Source: Dichomitus squalens LYAD-421 SS1 (lineage: Eukaryota > Basidiomycota > Agaricomycetes > Polyporales > Polyporaceae). Taken from it: a stretch of DNA of 14,838 nt. Location of the stretch: the NCBI RefSeq assembly GCF_000275845.1, contig NW_006766947.1, forward strand, positions 19,473 to 34,310, written 5' to 3'. Each line of letters starts with the position of its first letter. Position 1 is the first letter of the stretch. Below the pieces are notes generated by a model. The model saw only the letters and a program-made list of their open reading frames with translations, had not been told where the DNA came from and made no database searches. Below are positions 8,114-14,838 of this stretch, in pieces. Made by a program: the position numbers and the translations under genes.

Positions 8114-9359
8114 GCGCTATGCGTGCGTGTTGCAGCCACCGTTCATCAATTTATCGTGTCTCACACAGTTCGAGCAGTTCTTTTTATTACTGTGTGGTCA
8201 ATGTAACCCCACGCTTTCATTGCTATTTAGAGTCGGCTCGTCCCTCGGCAGCTCCTTACAGGTTTCGTCCAAGTTGATTCATCAGCGAGGGGAAGATTGT
8301 CAGGCATGTTCGAATGGCGCGCAGAATCAAAAACACTATGATCAAGGTGTCCGGCCGGACAGAATTATACATGCTATATACTAGGCGAAAGCAAGAGAAA
8401 TCACACGTAGTGATAGCTGACGGCTCGTGTAGCTCAGCGGTATCCGGCCTTCACGCATTTGCGCAGTTAGGGCAGTACTCCTGCTTCTCTAAGCCTTGAA
8501 ACCGAATAAATGACCCATTCAAACCAAGAACAAATGGTAGCTTACTGTGCTGCTGCGGGAACGGTCGGCTATCGGCGAAGGTCAGCCTCTGCTGCGTCAC
8601 GATGCGAGGACTCAGGTGACTCACTAATGCCAGCAACGCCTCTTGCAAGCATCCCCGGTACAGGTCGGGGGGTGGTTGGGGCTAAAAATGCAATTATCTC
8701 CATAGCATTGGACCTGTTCCAAAGGTTACGGGGCTGAGCTGCTCCTCACAGGCAACGCCGACTTACGATCTCGTCCGGGTAAGTGACGCCATGGTTGCAC
8801 CTGAGATTGACATGCGTGAGTATGTGTTATGCCCTATTTACATCGGAGGACAAACCACTTGTAGAAGATCCTGACTCTGTTCACAGGGACAAGTGGTCAG
8901 TGCATCGCGCATGATGTACAACGAGCTACCACGTACTGGAGACGACGGCACATGTTGTCACAATTTGTGAGATACGAAGGCTTTCAGGAGGTGAGTACGG
9001 ATGTGTTTGCGAGTATCGACCAGTGAGTGTCCGCTGTCGAGGTCTCTGAGGAGTATTGAGGTGGTTTGGTGATGCTTTCGACACCATCGTGCCCTGCTCT
9101 TATATGTGAGTGTTGGCTGGTTTTGGTCCTTAGCCAACTGAGACACTGATTACGATCTCGGTGGCGGAATGTTGATTTGACGGCGGATGCCGTTGGACAC
9201 CATCCTCAATACGGGCTACCGTTGTATGTAGCACAGAGCGTCGTGGCGCCACGCTTATAATTTACCTCATCCGTGCCTCACGGGTAATATACAGGCCTTG
9301 TCGTAGCCCTAAGCAACGGAAGACGAGGGTCCCGTACATCAGGCAAGTGCTTCGCGCCC
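8114..9359. other. Gene-poor stretch with splice-like signals
   Basis: No protein family recognised. Good donors lie at 8779 (GTAAGT), 8816 (GTGAGT) and 8991 (GTGAGT), with an acceptor at 8864 (CTTGTAG) and one at 8886 (TTCACAG). The 104 nt at 8887-8990 are free of stops in one plus frame (reading ... YWRRRHMLSQFVRYEGFQE) and end exactly at a donor, so an old exon is possible. Flanking pieces carry stops. A TATAATTT-like element near 9258 lies about 100 bp before the DUF6699-like relic and could be its promoter. Confidence 0.35.
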
Positions 9360-10213
9360 ATGTCCTCCACATTTCCAACATGTCGCGCCCACCCCTACGC
9401 TCCGCCACGATGCCGCTTCCTGAATCCTCCTCTGCGAGGATGGCCTCAACCCCATACCATCATCCGGTCCTATCTACGTATACATCAACCCCCTTTTTTC
9501 ATGTCGTCTCCAACGCAGTTGCCCATCTTGCCGCCTCCTGTAAGCTTGCCACCGCGGATTGCACCAGGATTGGCTGAGGACTTGGCTCGCCTTCCGCCAC
9601 CCTGGATTGTAGTACCGTACCGTGGACCTCTCCCTCAGAGAAAATACAGAATTCATCGTCTGCTCGAATGTCTCGAGAACCTGGATGAGAAACGGAAGTT
9701 CGAATGGGACTTGACGCATGATCCACTCCTAGCAGTACTCTGGCGGACCTGGGACTTGAACACACTCGACGAGTTCTTGCACCCCCTCCCCCCCCGGTCG
9801 TCTGGTATATCCCGAACAGCGCCGATACCATTCCAGGATGGCCAGTCCAGCGCCTCCTGGTGTGCTTTAGCGGCGCTGAAAAGGTCTCTGATTGGTGGGG
9901 CGTCATCCAACACGAGCAGGGCTTGCCCTTTGCTGACATCATCCCACCCGGGTGCGACACGGCTATCGAGCTCATAACGAAACTTCGGCATCAGGATGCC
10001 CTCTCCGTCCTAGAGATGTTCTACAGGATCTGGCTCTCATAGACCCATCCCATCAACGATGGGCGTGGGCGCCCGGGAGTCACTGGCAGCCGGGGTGTGC
10101 ATCTGCCCATGGACTCCCTGGGAAATCGTCCACGGTTCGCTGGCATCAGCTACTCCGCTGTTATGGACTTACGGAGAATCCCCCGTTTGGTGGGCGCATA
10201 CCTGCGTTTGTAG
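9360..10213 (+). pseudogene. Broken DUF6699-like gene (copy 1 of the array)
   Basis: The frame from 9360 (or a later ATG at 9501) encodes a proline-rich N-terminus, then YRIHRLLECL, KFEWDLTHDP and LNTLDEFLHPLPP, the usual start of the fungal DUF6699 domain (histidine-LL, W-D, DEPA-like motif). At an eight-C run (9788-9795) the frame breaks. One base out, the domain goes on: VVWYIPNSADTIPGWPVQRL to ALSVLEMFYRIWLS, corresponding to the conserved T/LxVxDVxxxLWxxL strand-helix. Next comes a TAG (10040-10042), and the same frame continues through MDSLGNRPRFAGIS, the typical C-terminal motif, to a tandem TAGTAG at 10211-10216. One frameshift and one early stop suggest a pseudogene, though a homopolymer sequencing error may explain the first. 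DUF6699 has no known biochemical role. Confidence 0.7.
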
Positions 10214-10560
10214 TAGAGTGCACCGCCGCGCGTGGTCGCAGTGGGATCGTCGGGCTGCTTCCGTGTAATGCCAGTGATCCACTACCCAGGTCGTTCGACA
10301 TGTCCGAGTTGGGGTTGTCTCTCCAAAATCTGTAGTAGCAACTCGACGAGTGGAAGACATATCATCACGTCAATTTGGCTTGCCAGTTCGTCTGCTGTGA
10401 TGATGATATGCACCCCTGTGCCAACGACTCGGGGAAATCTTGCGCGCGGCACGATACCTGCCGCCGGCCGCAGCATGTAATGTCCAGTTGACATATTAGC
10501 CAGACAGACTGCCAACCCCACTCTTGTGCGCCCTGCCAGTCACGGTGGTAGTGAGGGTGA
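10214..10560 (+). other. Spacer between the broken DUF6699-like copy and repeat B
   Basis: The frame of copy 1 stays mostly open to a TAA near 10480 after the tandem stops, but no further domain is recognisable. The last 60-80 bp weakly resemble the 3' coding end of the intact DUF6699-like gene at about 12900-12960 (shared pieces CTGCC, GTGGT, AGGGGTTT/AGAGGTTT). Homology between array units therefore reaches into what was once coding sequence. Confidence 0.35.
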
Positions 10561-10796
10561 GGTAGGGGTTTAAGCTAGCCTCGCGGGCGCACCACCCTGT
10601 GCGATAGGGATCAGGACAAGGATTTGACAGGACGAACTCGGTGTAATGTCGAGTGTAGAGGAGCGTATATCTGTATGAGTATCCAAAGGGCTTAATTAGT
10701 CCGCAAAGAATGCAGGGACGCGATTCGTCACGGTCAGATGACCATGGCCACAATCTCCTCATCAGCTAGTCGCATAGGGCGCGGTACTACTGCTCG
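10561..10796 (+). repeat. Repeat block B, copy 1
   Basis: Aligns base for base at the start with 12961-13225: shared AGCTAGCCTCGCGGG, CTGTGCGATAG, TCAGGACAAGGA, GTCGAGT and ATCTCCTCATCAGC. Copy 2 has about 40 bp extra in the middle. In copy 2 this block begins at the last codons of the intact DUF6699-like gene, so in copy 1 it should mark the 3' end and downstream flank of the broken gene. Confidence 0.85.
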
Positions 10797-11020
10797 GTGT
10801 CACAAGCATCTGCAGCCATTCTCGACGTCCGTGGATCTGAAATGCGTACATACTGCCCGCCGAGATGCCAATGCAGATTCGCACTCCGCTTGTGAGCCTG
10901 ATCCAGCAAGTCCGGCAGACTCCGCCGGGCCGGAGATGTGGGGGCAGGACTGGGCCCCCTGACTCTCCTGCTGGATCCAACCCGGGGTCCGGCTCTCGTT
11001 TTAGCGTCATACTGAACCTC
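10797..11020 (+). repeat. Local repeat block A, copy 2
   Basis: Counterpart of 6747-7019. Inside it a 9-bp inverted repeat, GATCCAGCA / TGCTGGATC (about 10901 and 10969), brackets the GC-rich core with the phrase GGCAGACTCCGCCGGGCCGG. No conserved frame is seen; the open frames on either strand differ between the two copies. Confidence 0.75.
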
Positions 11021-11387
11021 TCAAGCTCGCGTGTAGATCCTGCACGATTCACTTGTCCAATTACAATCATATGGCCACTCAAACCCTGGATCGATACTCA
11101 CGCGTCCACTGCAACTCAAGCTTTGGGTTGGCGAGTCCAAGTGAGTGCTGTAATCACCGCAATATGTCGTCGTACCGCTTCCGGACCCAACCCACGCTAG
11201 ATGCCGCACCAGAAAGCTCTCTAGCAGCGTAGTGCGTTAGTGTTCAATAATCACGCACACCAACACCTAATCTATCCACATCCTAAATATCATAGAGACG
11301 CTTCAAGTAGGAGAATAGGTCGGTATCACCCTCGGTATGCGCCCCCTTCGGACTTGTGCGTGCCGTGGCGAGGTAGTGTTTTGACAG
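11021..11387. other. Spacer in the array, no gene seen
   Basis: This DNA lies between repeat blocks A and C in the first unit and has no counterpart in the second unit, where B is followed directly by C. Open frames here are short and not family-like. Confidence 0.4.
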
Positions 11388-11735
11388 GTACCGCTAAAGT
11401 AAGATCTCGTCCTCGGATTGTATTTCCTCCTTCCTCGTGAAGGTGACAAAGCCGGTTCTCCACGACCGCCTCTGTGGTCGCCGTGAGCCTCACACGCGAG
11501 CATATCCGCCTATTGTGGCCCGAGGCGCCTGCGGTCTCGACTCGACGACGAAGAGGCGCAACCTATTCTGTGCCTCTCCGTCTAGACGTACGGTGCAGGA
11601 ACTCACTGATATACGACATGTATGCTCTCCACTGACCTGGACAGCAGCAGCTCCCGCGTCATACCTCCGACTTCAAACTGCGCAACCACCCTCCGTGTTC
11701 TTCTGTGCGTTCCTTCGAAGCCCCGACCCTCTGAC
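11388..11735 (+). repeat. Repeat block C, copy 1 (5' flank of the intact DUF6699-like gene)
   Basis: Matches 13218-13546 over its whole length: shared CTCGTGAAGGTGACA, ATATCCGCCTATTGTGGC, CGAGGCGCCTGCGGT, CACTGACCTGGACAGCAG and CCCGACCCTCTGA. It lies upstream of a DUF6699-like gene in both units, 170 bp and about 120 bp before the respective open frames, so it may hold the promoter. A 29-bp stretch after AAGTAAG is missing in copy 2. Confidence 0.85.
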
Positions 11736-11758
11736 TGAGCGTTCTATGCCGGGGATCC

Positions 11759-11842
11759 ACCTACTGTGGCGCGGGGCGCATGTACGTTCGCCTCGTTTCC
11801 ACGAAGCGACGAAGAGGCGAGTGTCCGCCCCTCCGTCTTCCG
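11759..11842 (+). repeat. Motif D, third of four copies
   Basis: A roughly 60-80-bp element with the pattern CT-TTGTGGC-CG-G-CGC ... ACGAAGAGGCG ... CCTCCGTCT. Other copies are at about 7139-7200, 11508-11580 (inside block C copy 1) and 13309-13385 (inside block C copy 2). It occurs twice in tandem upstream of the intact gene. Frame is not conserved between copies. Confidence 0.6.
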
Positions 11843-11907
11843 TATGATGACATGTCATCCTCAGCAGCCCGAAGGTTATAAGAGGTCGGTCTACTAGACA
11901 TGTACCG

Positions 11908-12978
11908 ATGCTATATCCTTCCGCGTCGTCGCCATCTGTCACGCCGCATACCGCCCGCCTCCGCCTCTGTTTGCCCCGCGCCCGCGCCTTTCTTCCTTGG
12001 AGCATGCAGCCCGTCTATTGGTACTATCACGATCCGCGAGCCGTCCCACTCACCAACACCCCTTCCTGGTCTCCGGCACGCTCCCCGCCCGAGGCGGGGT
12101 ATGGCCCATCCGCCATGGTCCCTTGGCCTTGGGGCGCCGCAGGGTACTGTCCGCATCACCCTCCGAACTTTCTCTTCAGCGGTGTTAGACCCTCTGTACC
12201 CCAGCAACCCATCATCCATGGCCAGCCAGCCCCGGCGATCGACCGTGTTCCCATCCACGAGGATTCGGGACCCCGTTACCCCCTGTCCGTGTTGTCCCAG
12301 TCGCCCAACCTCCACCCAGTCGTCGAACGGCTGCTGCTTGCGATACCCCGACTGAGGGCGTCCAGCCGATGGAGCCCGCAGGACGACCCTTTTCGGCCAT
12401 TTGCTGAAGCGGGCGTTGACCTGAGCGCGCCGGAACTGAGGGCCGCGCTCGATGAGCCGGCGGTGCCAGAATGGCAAACGGTTTTCGGGCGCGACGCCCC
12501 GCGTCGGCACGTGTTCCCGTCGATCCGCGTGGTGTTTTCCCCTCTCGGAGAATATGGCGCGCTGGTCGTGTCGATCCAAGTCACGCGCGGGCACTACTAC
12601 GTTGCAGGGTACGTGAGTGGGGTGTCCTGCAGGCCAGTTGAGAACGAACCTGTCACGGTGAAGGATTTCCTATACGGGCTCTGGAGAGGTCTTACGGAGG
12701 ATCTAGGACTGGAATCGGATGAGGGGCGAGGCATTCCTTCAGGATGGATGTCGAAGGCTGTTCGCAGCGCCAACCGGCAGTCACCCGAGGGAGGGCCTGC
12801 AGCCTCCTCCTCCTCTCTAGGCGATAAGCTGCGGGTGCGGAGGATCGACTTTCTGTCCGGTGTCCGTTTCTCCAGCGTAGAGACTTATGGGCCCCGGATA
12901 GCTACACAGGCTGCCGGCCGCACGCCTATTCTTGAGGTGGTTGTGCGGAGAGCCGAGTCCAGTAGAGGTTTTAGCTAG
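11908..12978 (+). CDS. DUF6699-like protein, intact single-exon gene (copy 2 of the array)
   Basis: Open frame of 356 codons from ATG 11908. A second in-frame ATG at 12004 (residue 33, MQPVYWYYHDP) may be the real start, since the first 32 residues are arginine- and proline-rich and unlike the rest. Residues about 33-130 are a low-complexity region rich in proline, tyrosine and tryptophan. The domain then follows: LHPVVERLLL (about 136), the aspartate-rich part, LRAALDEPAVPEW (about 182), a beta-rich segment with VVFSPL, then EPVTVKDFLYGLWRGL (about 249) and VRRIDFLSGVRFSSV near the C-terminus. That order fits fungal DUF6699, a family of unknown function common in Agaricomycetes. No signal peptide or membrane segment is seen. 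Blocks C and B flank it, and sister copies lie on both sides. A long antisense frame (11911-12594) is a shadow of this GC-rich gene. Confidence 0.8.
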   Translation: MLYPSASSPSVTPHTARLRLCLPRARAFLPWSMQPVYWYYHDPRAVPLTNTPSWSPARSPPEAGYGPSAMVPWPWGAAGYCPHHPPNFLFSGVRPSVPQQPIIHGQPAPAIDRVPIHEDSGPRYPLSVLSQSPNLHPVVERLLLAIPRLRASSRWSPQDDPFRPFAEAGVDLSAPELRAALDEPAVPEWQTVFGRDAPRRHVFPSIRVVFSPLGEYGALVVSIQVTRGHYYVAGYVSGVSCRPVENEPVTVKDFLYGLWRGLTEDLGLESDEGRGIPSGWMSKAVRSANRQSPEGGPAASSSSLGDKLRVRRIDFLSGVRFSSVETYGPRIATQAAGRTPILEVVVRRAESSRGFS

Positions 12979-13225
12979 CCTCGCGGGGGCAGCAATCTGT
13001 GCGATAGTGGTCAGGACAAGGACTTGCCTGGAGGAGCTTGGTGTAGTGTCGAGTACAGAGGGGCATTAATCTGTATCATAGAGTCTGTTCATCACAGGCT
13101 GAGCCTGATGCGGACAGATGTTAGTACTTCCTCGAAGAATGCGGAGTCGCGATTTGTCGCGATCAGGTGATTGTCACCATCTCCTCATCAGCAGGTGAGC
13201 TAGTCGTATAGGGCGGGGTTCCCCG
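12961..13225 (+). repeat. Repeat block B, copy 2
   Basis: Counterpart of 10561-10796. It starts within the final codons of the intact DUF6699-like gene (stop TAG at 12976-12978) and covers its 3' flank. It carries about 40 bp not present in copy 1, around 13083-13120, which contains a short inverted repeat (CTGTTCATCACAGGCTGAGCCTGATGCGGACAG). Confidence 0.85.
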
Positions 13226-13546
13226 AAGTAAGTTCTCGTGAAGGTGACAGAGCTGTGTTCACGATCACCTCTCAGCTGCTGTGGCCGCGCGCCACGCGCG
13301 AGTATATCCGCCTATTGTGGCACGAGGCGCCTGCGGTTACGACTCGACAACGAAGAGGCGCAACTTCTTGTTCTGTGCCTCCTTGTCTCGACGTACGGCA
13401 CAAGAAATGACCGATATATAGTTCTCGTATAACCGCACTGACCTGGACAGCAGAGGCTCCCGCGTCACACTTCCGACTTCAGATCGTGCCACAACTACGG
13501 TATTCCTCCAGGCGTTCAAGTTCCTGCTCAGTCCCGACCCTCTGAA
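13218..13546 (+). repeat. Repeat block C, copy 2 (5' flank of the third DUF6699-like gene)
   Basis: Counterpart of 11388-11735, joined directly to block B. It contains a copy of motif D at 13309-13385. Its position before the next DUF6699-like frame repeats the layout of the previous unit. Confidence 0.85.
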
Positions 13547-13669
13547 CCCAAATCGACCGTGCCATCAGCACTCTTCCCGAGATATACTGTATGGTCTGCA
13601 AGTAGCTCTCCAGCACCCTCGTTCCACAACCTGCGAATACACGCGCCGCAGCCGCGCGCACCAGACTAG

Positions 13670-14383
13670 CCTCTGAACGACTGGCCCGCGTACGACGTTG
13701 GCCGTTCTCCTGTCCTTGGCCAGCAGCTGCGAAGCAACCACACCGGGCATTCGTTCGGTCTCTCCACACAAATCAGTCTACCAGACTACACTGTAGTCCG
13801 CGCTTCAGAGTCGGCTTACAAGGGGCCGTACGCACAACTCTCTCTCCATCACCTTCTCATATCGCCCTTTCCGTGGGACATGGGCAAGGACCCACGCAAT
13901 GTGTCGGATCTGACAGACCCCGCGTTAGGTTGGGATGAACCTGCAGTGGAGCCGGTTCCTGAAGCCTCGCACCACGAGACCAAGTTGCACCGCCCACCGG
14001 TAGTATGGAATGCGATCTCGGTGTATATCGAGGGCTTGGAGGATGAGGATGTCAGCTCCTTGAGGTGTGCCATCTGGCCCTGGGAAGACGACAAGGATAT
14101 GGCCCAACTGACTGTGGGCGACGTGTTCTGTGGTCTCTGGTCTCACTTGCAAGCCCCCCTAGTGGAACCCCCGGAGAAAGTGGGTCTCGACCCGACACGC
14201 CGGGATTACTACAATATTCATGCTCTAAAGGATACATATTGGTATAGAGGACTTCGTTACTGCGGTATGACTGTCGTGGAGCGGCCGGGATCCAGCTCAG
14301 AATATTGTATGGTGGCACAATTCTGCGTGTTGCGCAGTTCGACATGTGCTGAGAAGAACGAAGTCCGTATGTGGCTTTTATAG
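13670..14383 (+). CDS. DUF6699-like protein, copy 3 of the array, 5' end unresolved
   Basis: The frame is open from 13670 (just after a TAG) to the TAG at 14381-14383, 237 codons, but its first ATG is at 13880. Upstream of that ATG the same frame reads LSLHHLLISPFPWD, the expected opening of the DUF6699 domain. Starting at 13880 would therefore cut the domain, and the true start is probably in an upstream exon or has been lost. After it come MGKDPRNV, LGWDEPAVEPVP (DEPA motif), VVWNAISVYI, then QLTVGDVFCGLWSHL, the conserved TVxDV helix. The usual C-terminal DFLgg motif is not seen; the tail ends RMWLL with the stop lying inside an LTR relic, so the C-terminus is probably foreign. The sequence CCAGACTAG just before 13670 could be a splice acceptor. 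Function unknown. It may be expressed or a decaying copy. Confidence 0.6.
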   Translation, partial: PLNDWPAYDVGRSPVLGQQLRSNHTGHSFGLSTQISLPDYTVVRASESAYKGPYAQLSLHHLLISPFPWDMGKDPRNVSDLTDPALGWDEPAVEPVPEASHHETKLHRPPVVWNAISVYIEGLEDEDVSSLRCAIWPWEDDKDMAQLTVGDVFCGLWSHLQAPLVEPPEKVGLDPTRRDYYNIHALKDTYWYRGLRYCGMTVVERPGSSSEYCMVAQFCVLRSSTCAEKNEVRMWLL

Positions 14384-14416
14384 CAATGTAACTCAGCACG
14401 CGTTATACGCGGGACT
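14379..14416 (-). mobile_element. Short relic of the same LTR family, with an internal deletion
   Basis: Positions 14379-14393 are identical to 14433-14447, and 14392-14416 are identical (25 bp) to 14501-14525 inside the adjacent LTR. The two pieces are joined through a shared CT, so this is an LTR fragment lacking about 55 bp by deletion at a 2-bp microhomology. It ends 7 bp before the intact LTR and supplies the stop codon of the third DUF6699-like gene. Confidence 0.75.
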
Positions 14417-14423
14417 AGTATAT

Positions 14424-14743
14424 TGTAATACCTATAGCAATGTAACTACAGCGTATTAATCAGTATGAGTACGTAGAATAAGTAACAAGCATATGCTCAC
14501 CTCAGCACGCGTTATACGCGGGACTGAGGTGAGCCAACGTGAATCGAAAGAGTTAAGTACACATTTGTAACAAGACGTCCATACTACAAGATGAGTGAGA
14601 CGTGGCATTCGTAAACAAAACGGGGTGAATCCGCCAAGGCGGGACAAGGCGGGACAAGGCGCGTCAACGGCGCGACAAGACTTGTCCGCCCGAAACACGG
14701 CCGAGGCTCGCACCACGCTTGCCTCGCCGTACGCACTCCAACA
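14424..14743 (-). mobile_element. 3' LTR of a Ty1/copia-type retrotransposon
   Basis: On the minus strand the LTR starts TGTTGGAGTG at 14743, directly after the polypurine tract, and most likely ends ...GGTATTACA at 14424, giving 320 bp with TGT...ACA ends. The right boundary is firm, because RNase H stop, polypurine tract and LTR start follow one another. The left boundary is chosen from the CA end and from the flanking relic. The bases just left of it (TATAT, 14419-14423) would be the target duplication; its partner lies outside the window. The LTR contains a tandem 10-bp repeat (GCGGGACAAG, about 14638-14660) and a long hairpin. Confidence 0.75.
14495..14534. repeat. Perfect inverted repeat (hairpin) in the LTR
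   Basis: Outer arms GCTCACCTCAG (14495-14505) and CTGAGGTGAGC (14524-14534) are exact reverse complements over 11 bp. Between them, CGCGT (14508-14512) and ACGCG (14516-14520) form an inner 5-bp stem with a TAT loop. Together they give a 40-nt two-part stem in DNA or RNA. Confidence 0.85.
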
Positions 14744-14752
14744 CTCCCCCTC
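14744..14752 (-). other. Polypurine tract of the copia-type element
   Basis: GAGGGGGAG on the minus strand, overlapping the polyprotein stop codon and abutting the LTR start TGTTGG. It would prime plus-strand DNA synthesis during reverse transcription. Confidence 0.75.
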
Positions 14753-14837
14753 AAGCAGGTGCGAGACCAAGGGCGGCAGCAAAATGTTTGACCTTGACGG
14801 AGGGGAGCGCCTTCGTCAGGATGTCAGCCGTTTGATC
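14751..14837 (-). CDS. Extreme C-terminus of a Ty1/copia polyprotein (end of RNase H), cut by the window edge
   Basis: The last 28 codons read DQTADILTKALPSVKVKHFA and then AALGLAPA followed by TGA. The phrase ADILTKALP...F...LGL is the hallmark end of copia-type RNase H domains, which remove the RNA strand during reverse transcription. The rest of the polyprotein (gag, protease, integrase, reverse transcriptase) must lie to the right of the window. No break is visible in the part seen, so the element may be fairly young. Confidence 0.88.
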   Translation of the reverse strand, partial: DQTADILTKALPSVKVKHFAAALGLAPA

Positions 14838-14838
14838 G

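Noticed and set aside
8422..8441. tRNA-like A box (GTAGCTCAGCGGT)
   Set aside because: No B box (GTTCGAATC type) or acceptor stem pairing follows within a tRNA length.
11911..12594. 227-codon minus-strand open frame
   Set aside because: It lies antisense to the intact DUF6699-like gene in GC-rich DNA and has an arginine- and glycine-rich composition with no domain order.
13880..14383. Taking ATG 13880 as the start of the third DUF6699-like gene
   Set aside because: It would remove the upstream in-frame HHLLISPFPWD, which belongs to the domain.
14495..14534. CRISPR or prokaryotic terminator reading of the hairpin
   Set aside because: There are only two copies of the core, no spacer array and no U tract, and the context is a eukaryotic LTR.

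Overview
The window looks like nuclear DNA from a filamentous basidiomycete, most likely an Agaricomycete of the polypore type. The reasons are: short introns of about 50-65 bp with GTRAGT-like donors and YAG acceptors, a Stealth-family gene of the Cryptococcus xylosylphosphotransferase type, several DUF6699-like proteins (a family expanded in mushroom-forming fungi), a Ty1/copia-type LTR element, and no prokaryotic operon or ribosome-binding-site organisation. Most of the window is a low-gene-density, decaying region, with one clearly intact gene on the minus strand.

Layout, left to right. 1-450: probable minus-strand LTR of a Ty3/gypsy-like element, cut by the window edge. 451-2333: no gene I can support. 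2334-2828: relic of a fungal C2H2 zinc-finger gene with an in-frame stop. 3594-6307 (minus): the main gene, a ten-exon type II membrane glycosyl-phosphotransferase of the Stealth family (Xpt1-like). All ten exons join in frame to 724 codons plus a stop, and two introns are stop-free multiples of three, so a plain ORF search hides them. 6747-8113: a diverged copy of a local repeat, followed by degraded gene pieces, the clearest being a relic of the splicing factor SF3b14/p14 that still carries its intron. 8114-9359: splice-signal-rich DNA with no intact gene. 9360-14383: an array of three DUF6699-like copies (one broken, one intact, one with an unresolved 5' end) separated by shared repeat blocks that I call A, B and C. 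14379-14838: a relic of an LTR, then a younger LTR of the same family with a large hairpin, then the polypurine tract and the extreme C-terminus of a copia RNase H on the minus strand, running off the right edge.

The genes do not form a pathway. The Xpt1-like enzyme would act in the Golgi on mannose glycans. The DUF6699-like array is best read as a local segmental amplification that is also decaying. I did not find an undescribed biochemical system. The most unusual things are the exon structure of the Stealth gene (including a 10-nt exon), the order-conserved duplicated blocks around the DUF6699-like copies, and an LTR relic that supplies the stop codon of the last DUF6699-like gene.
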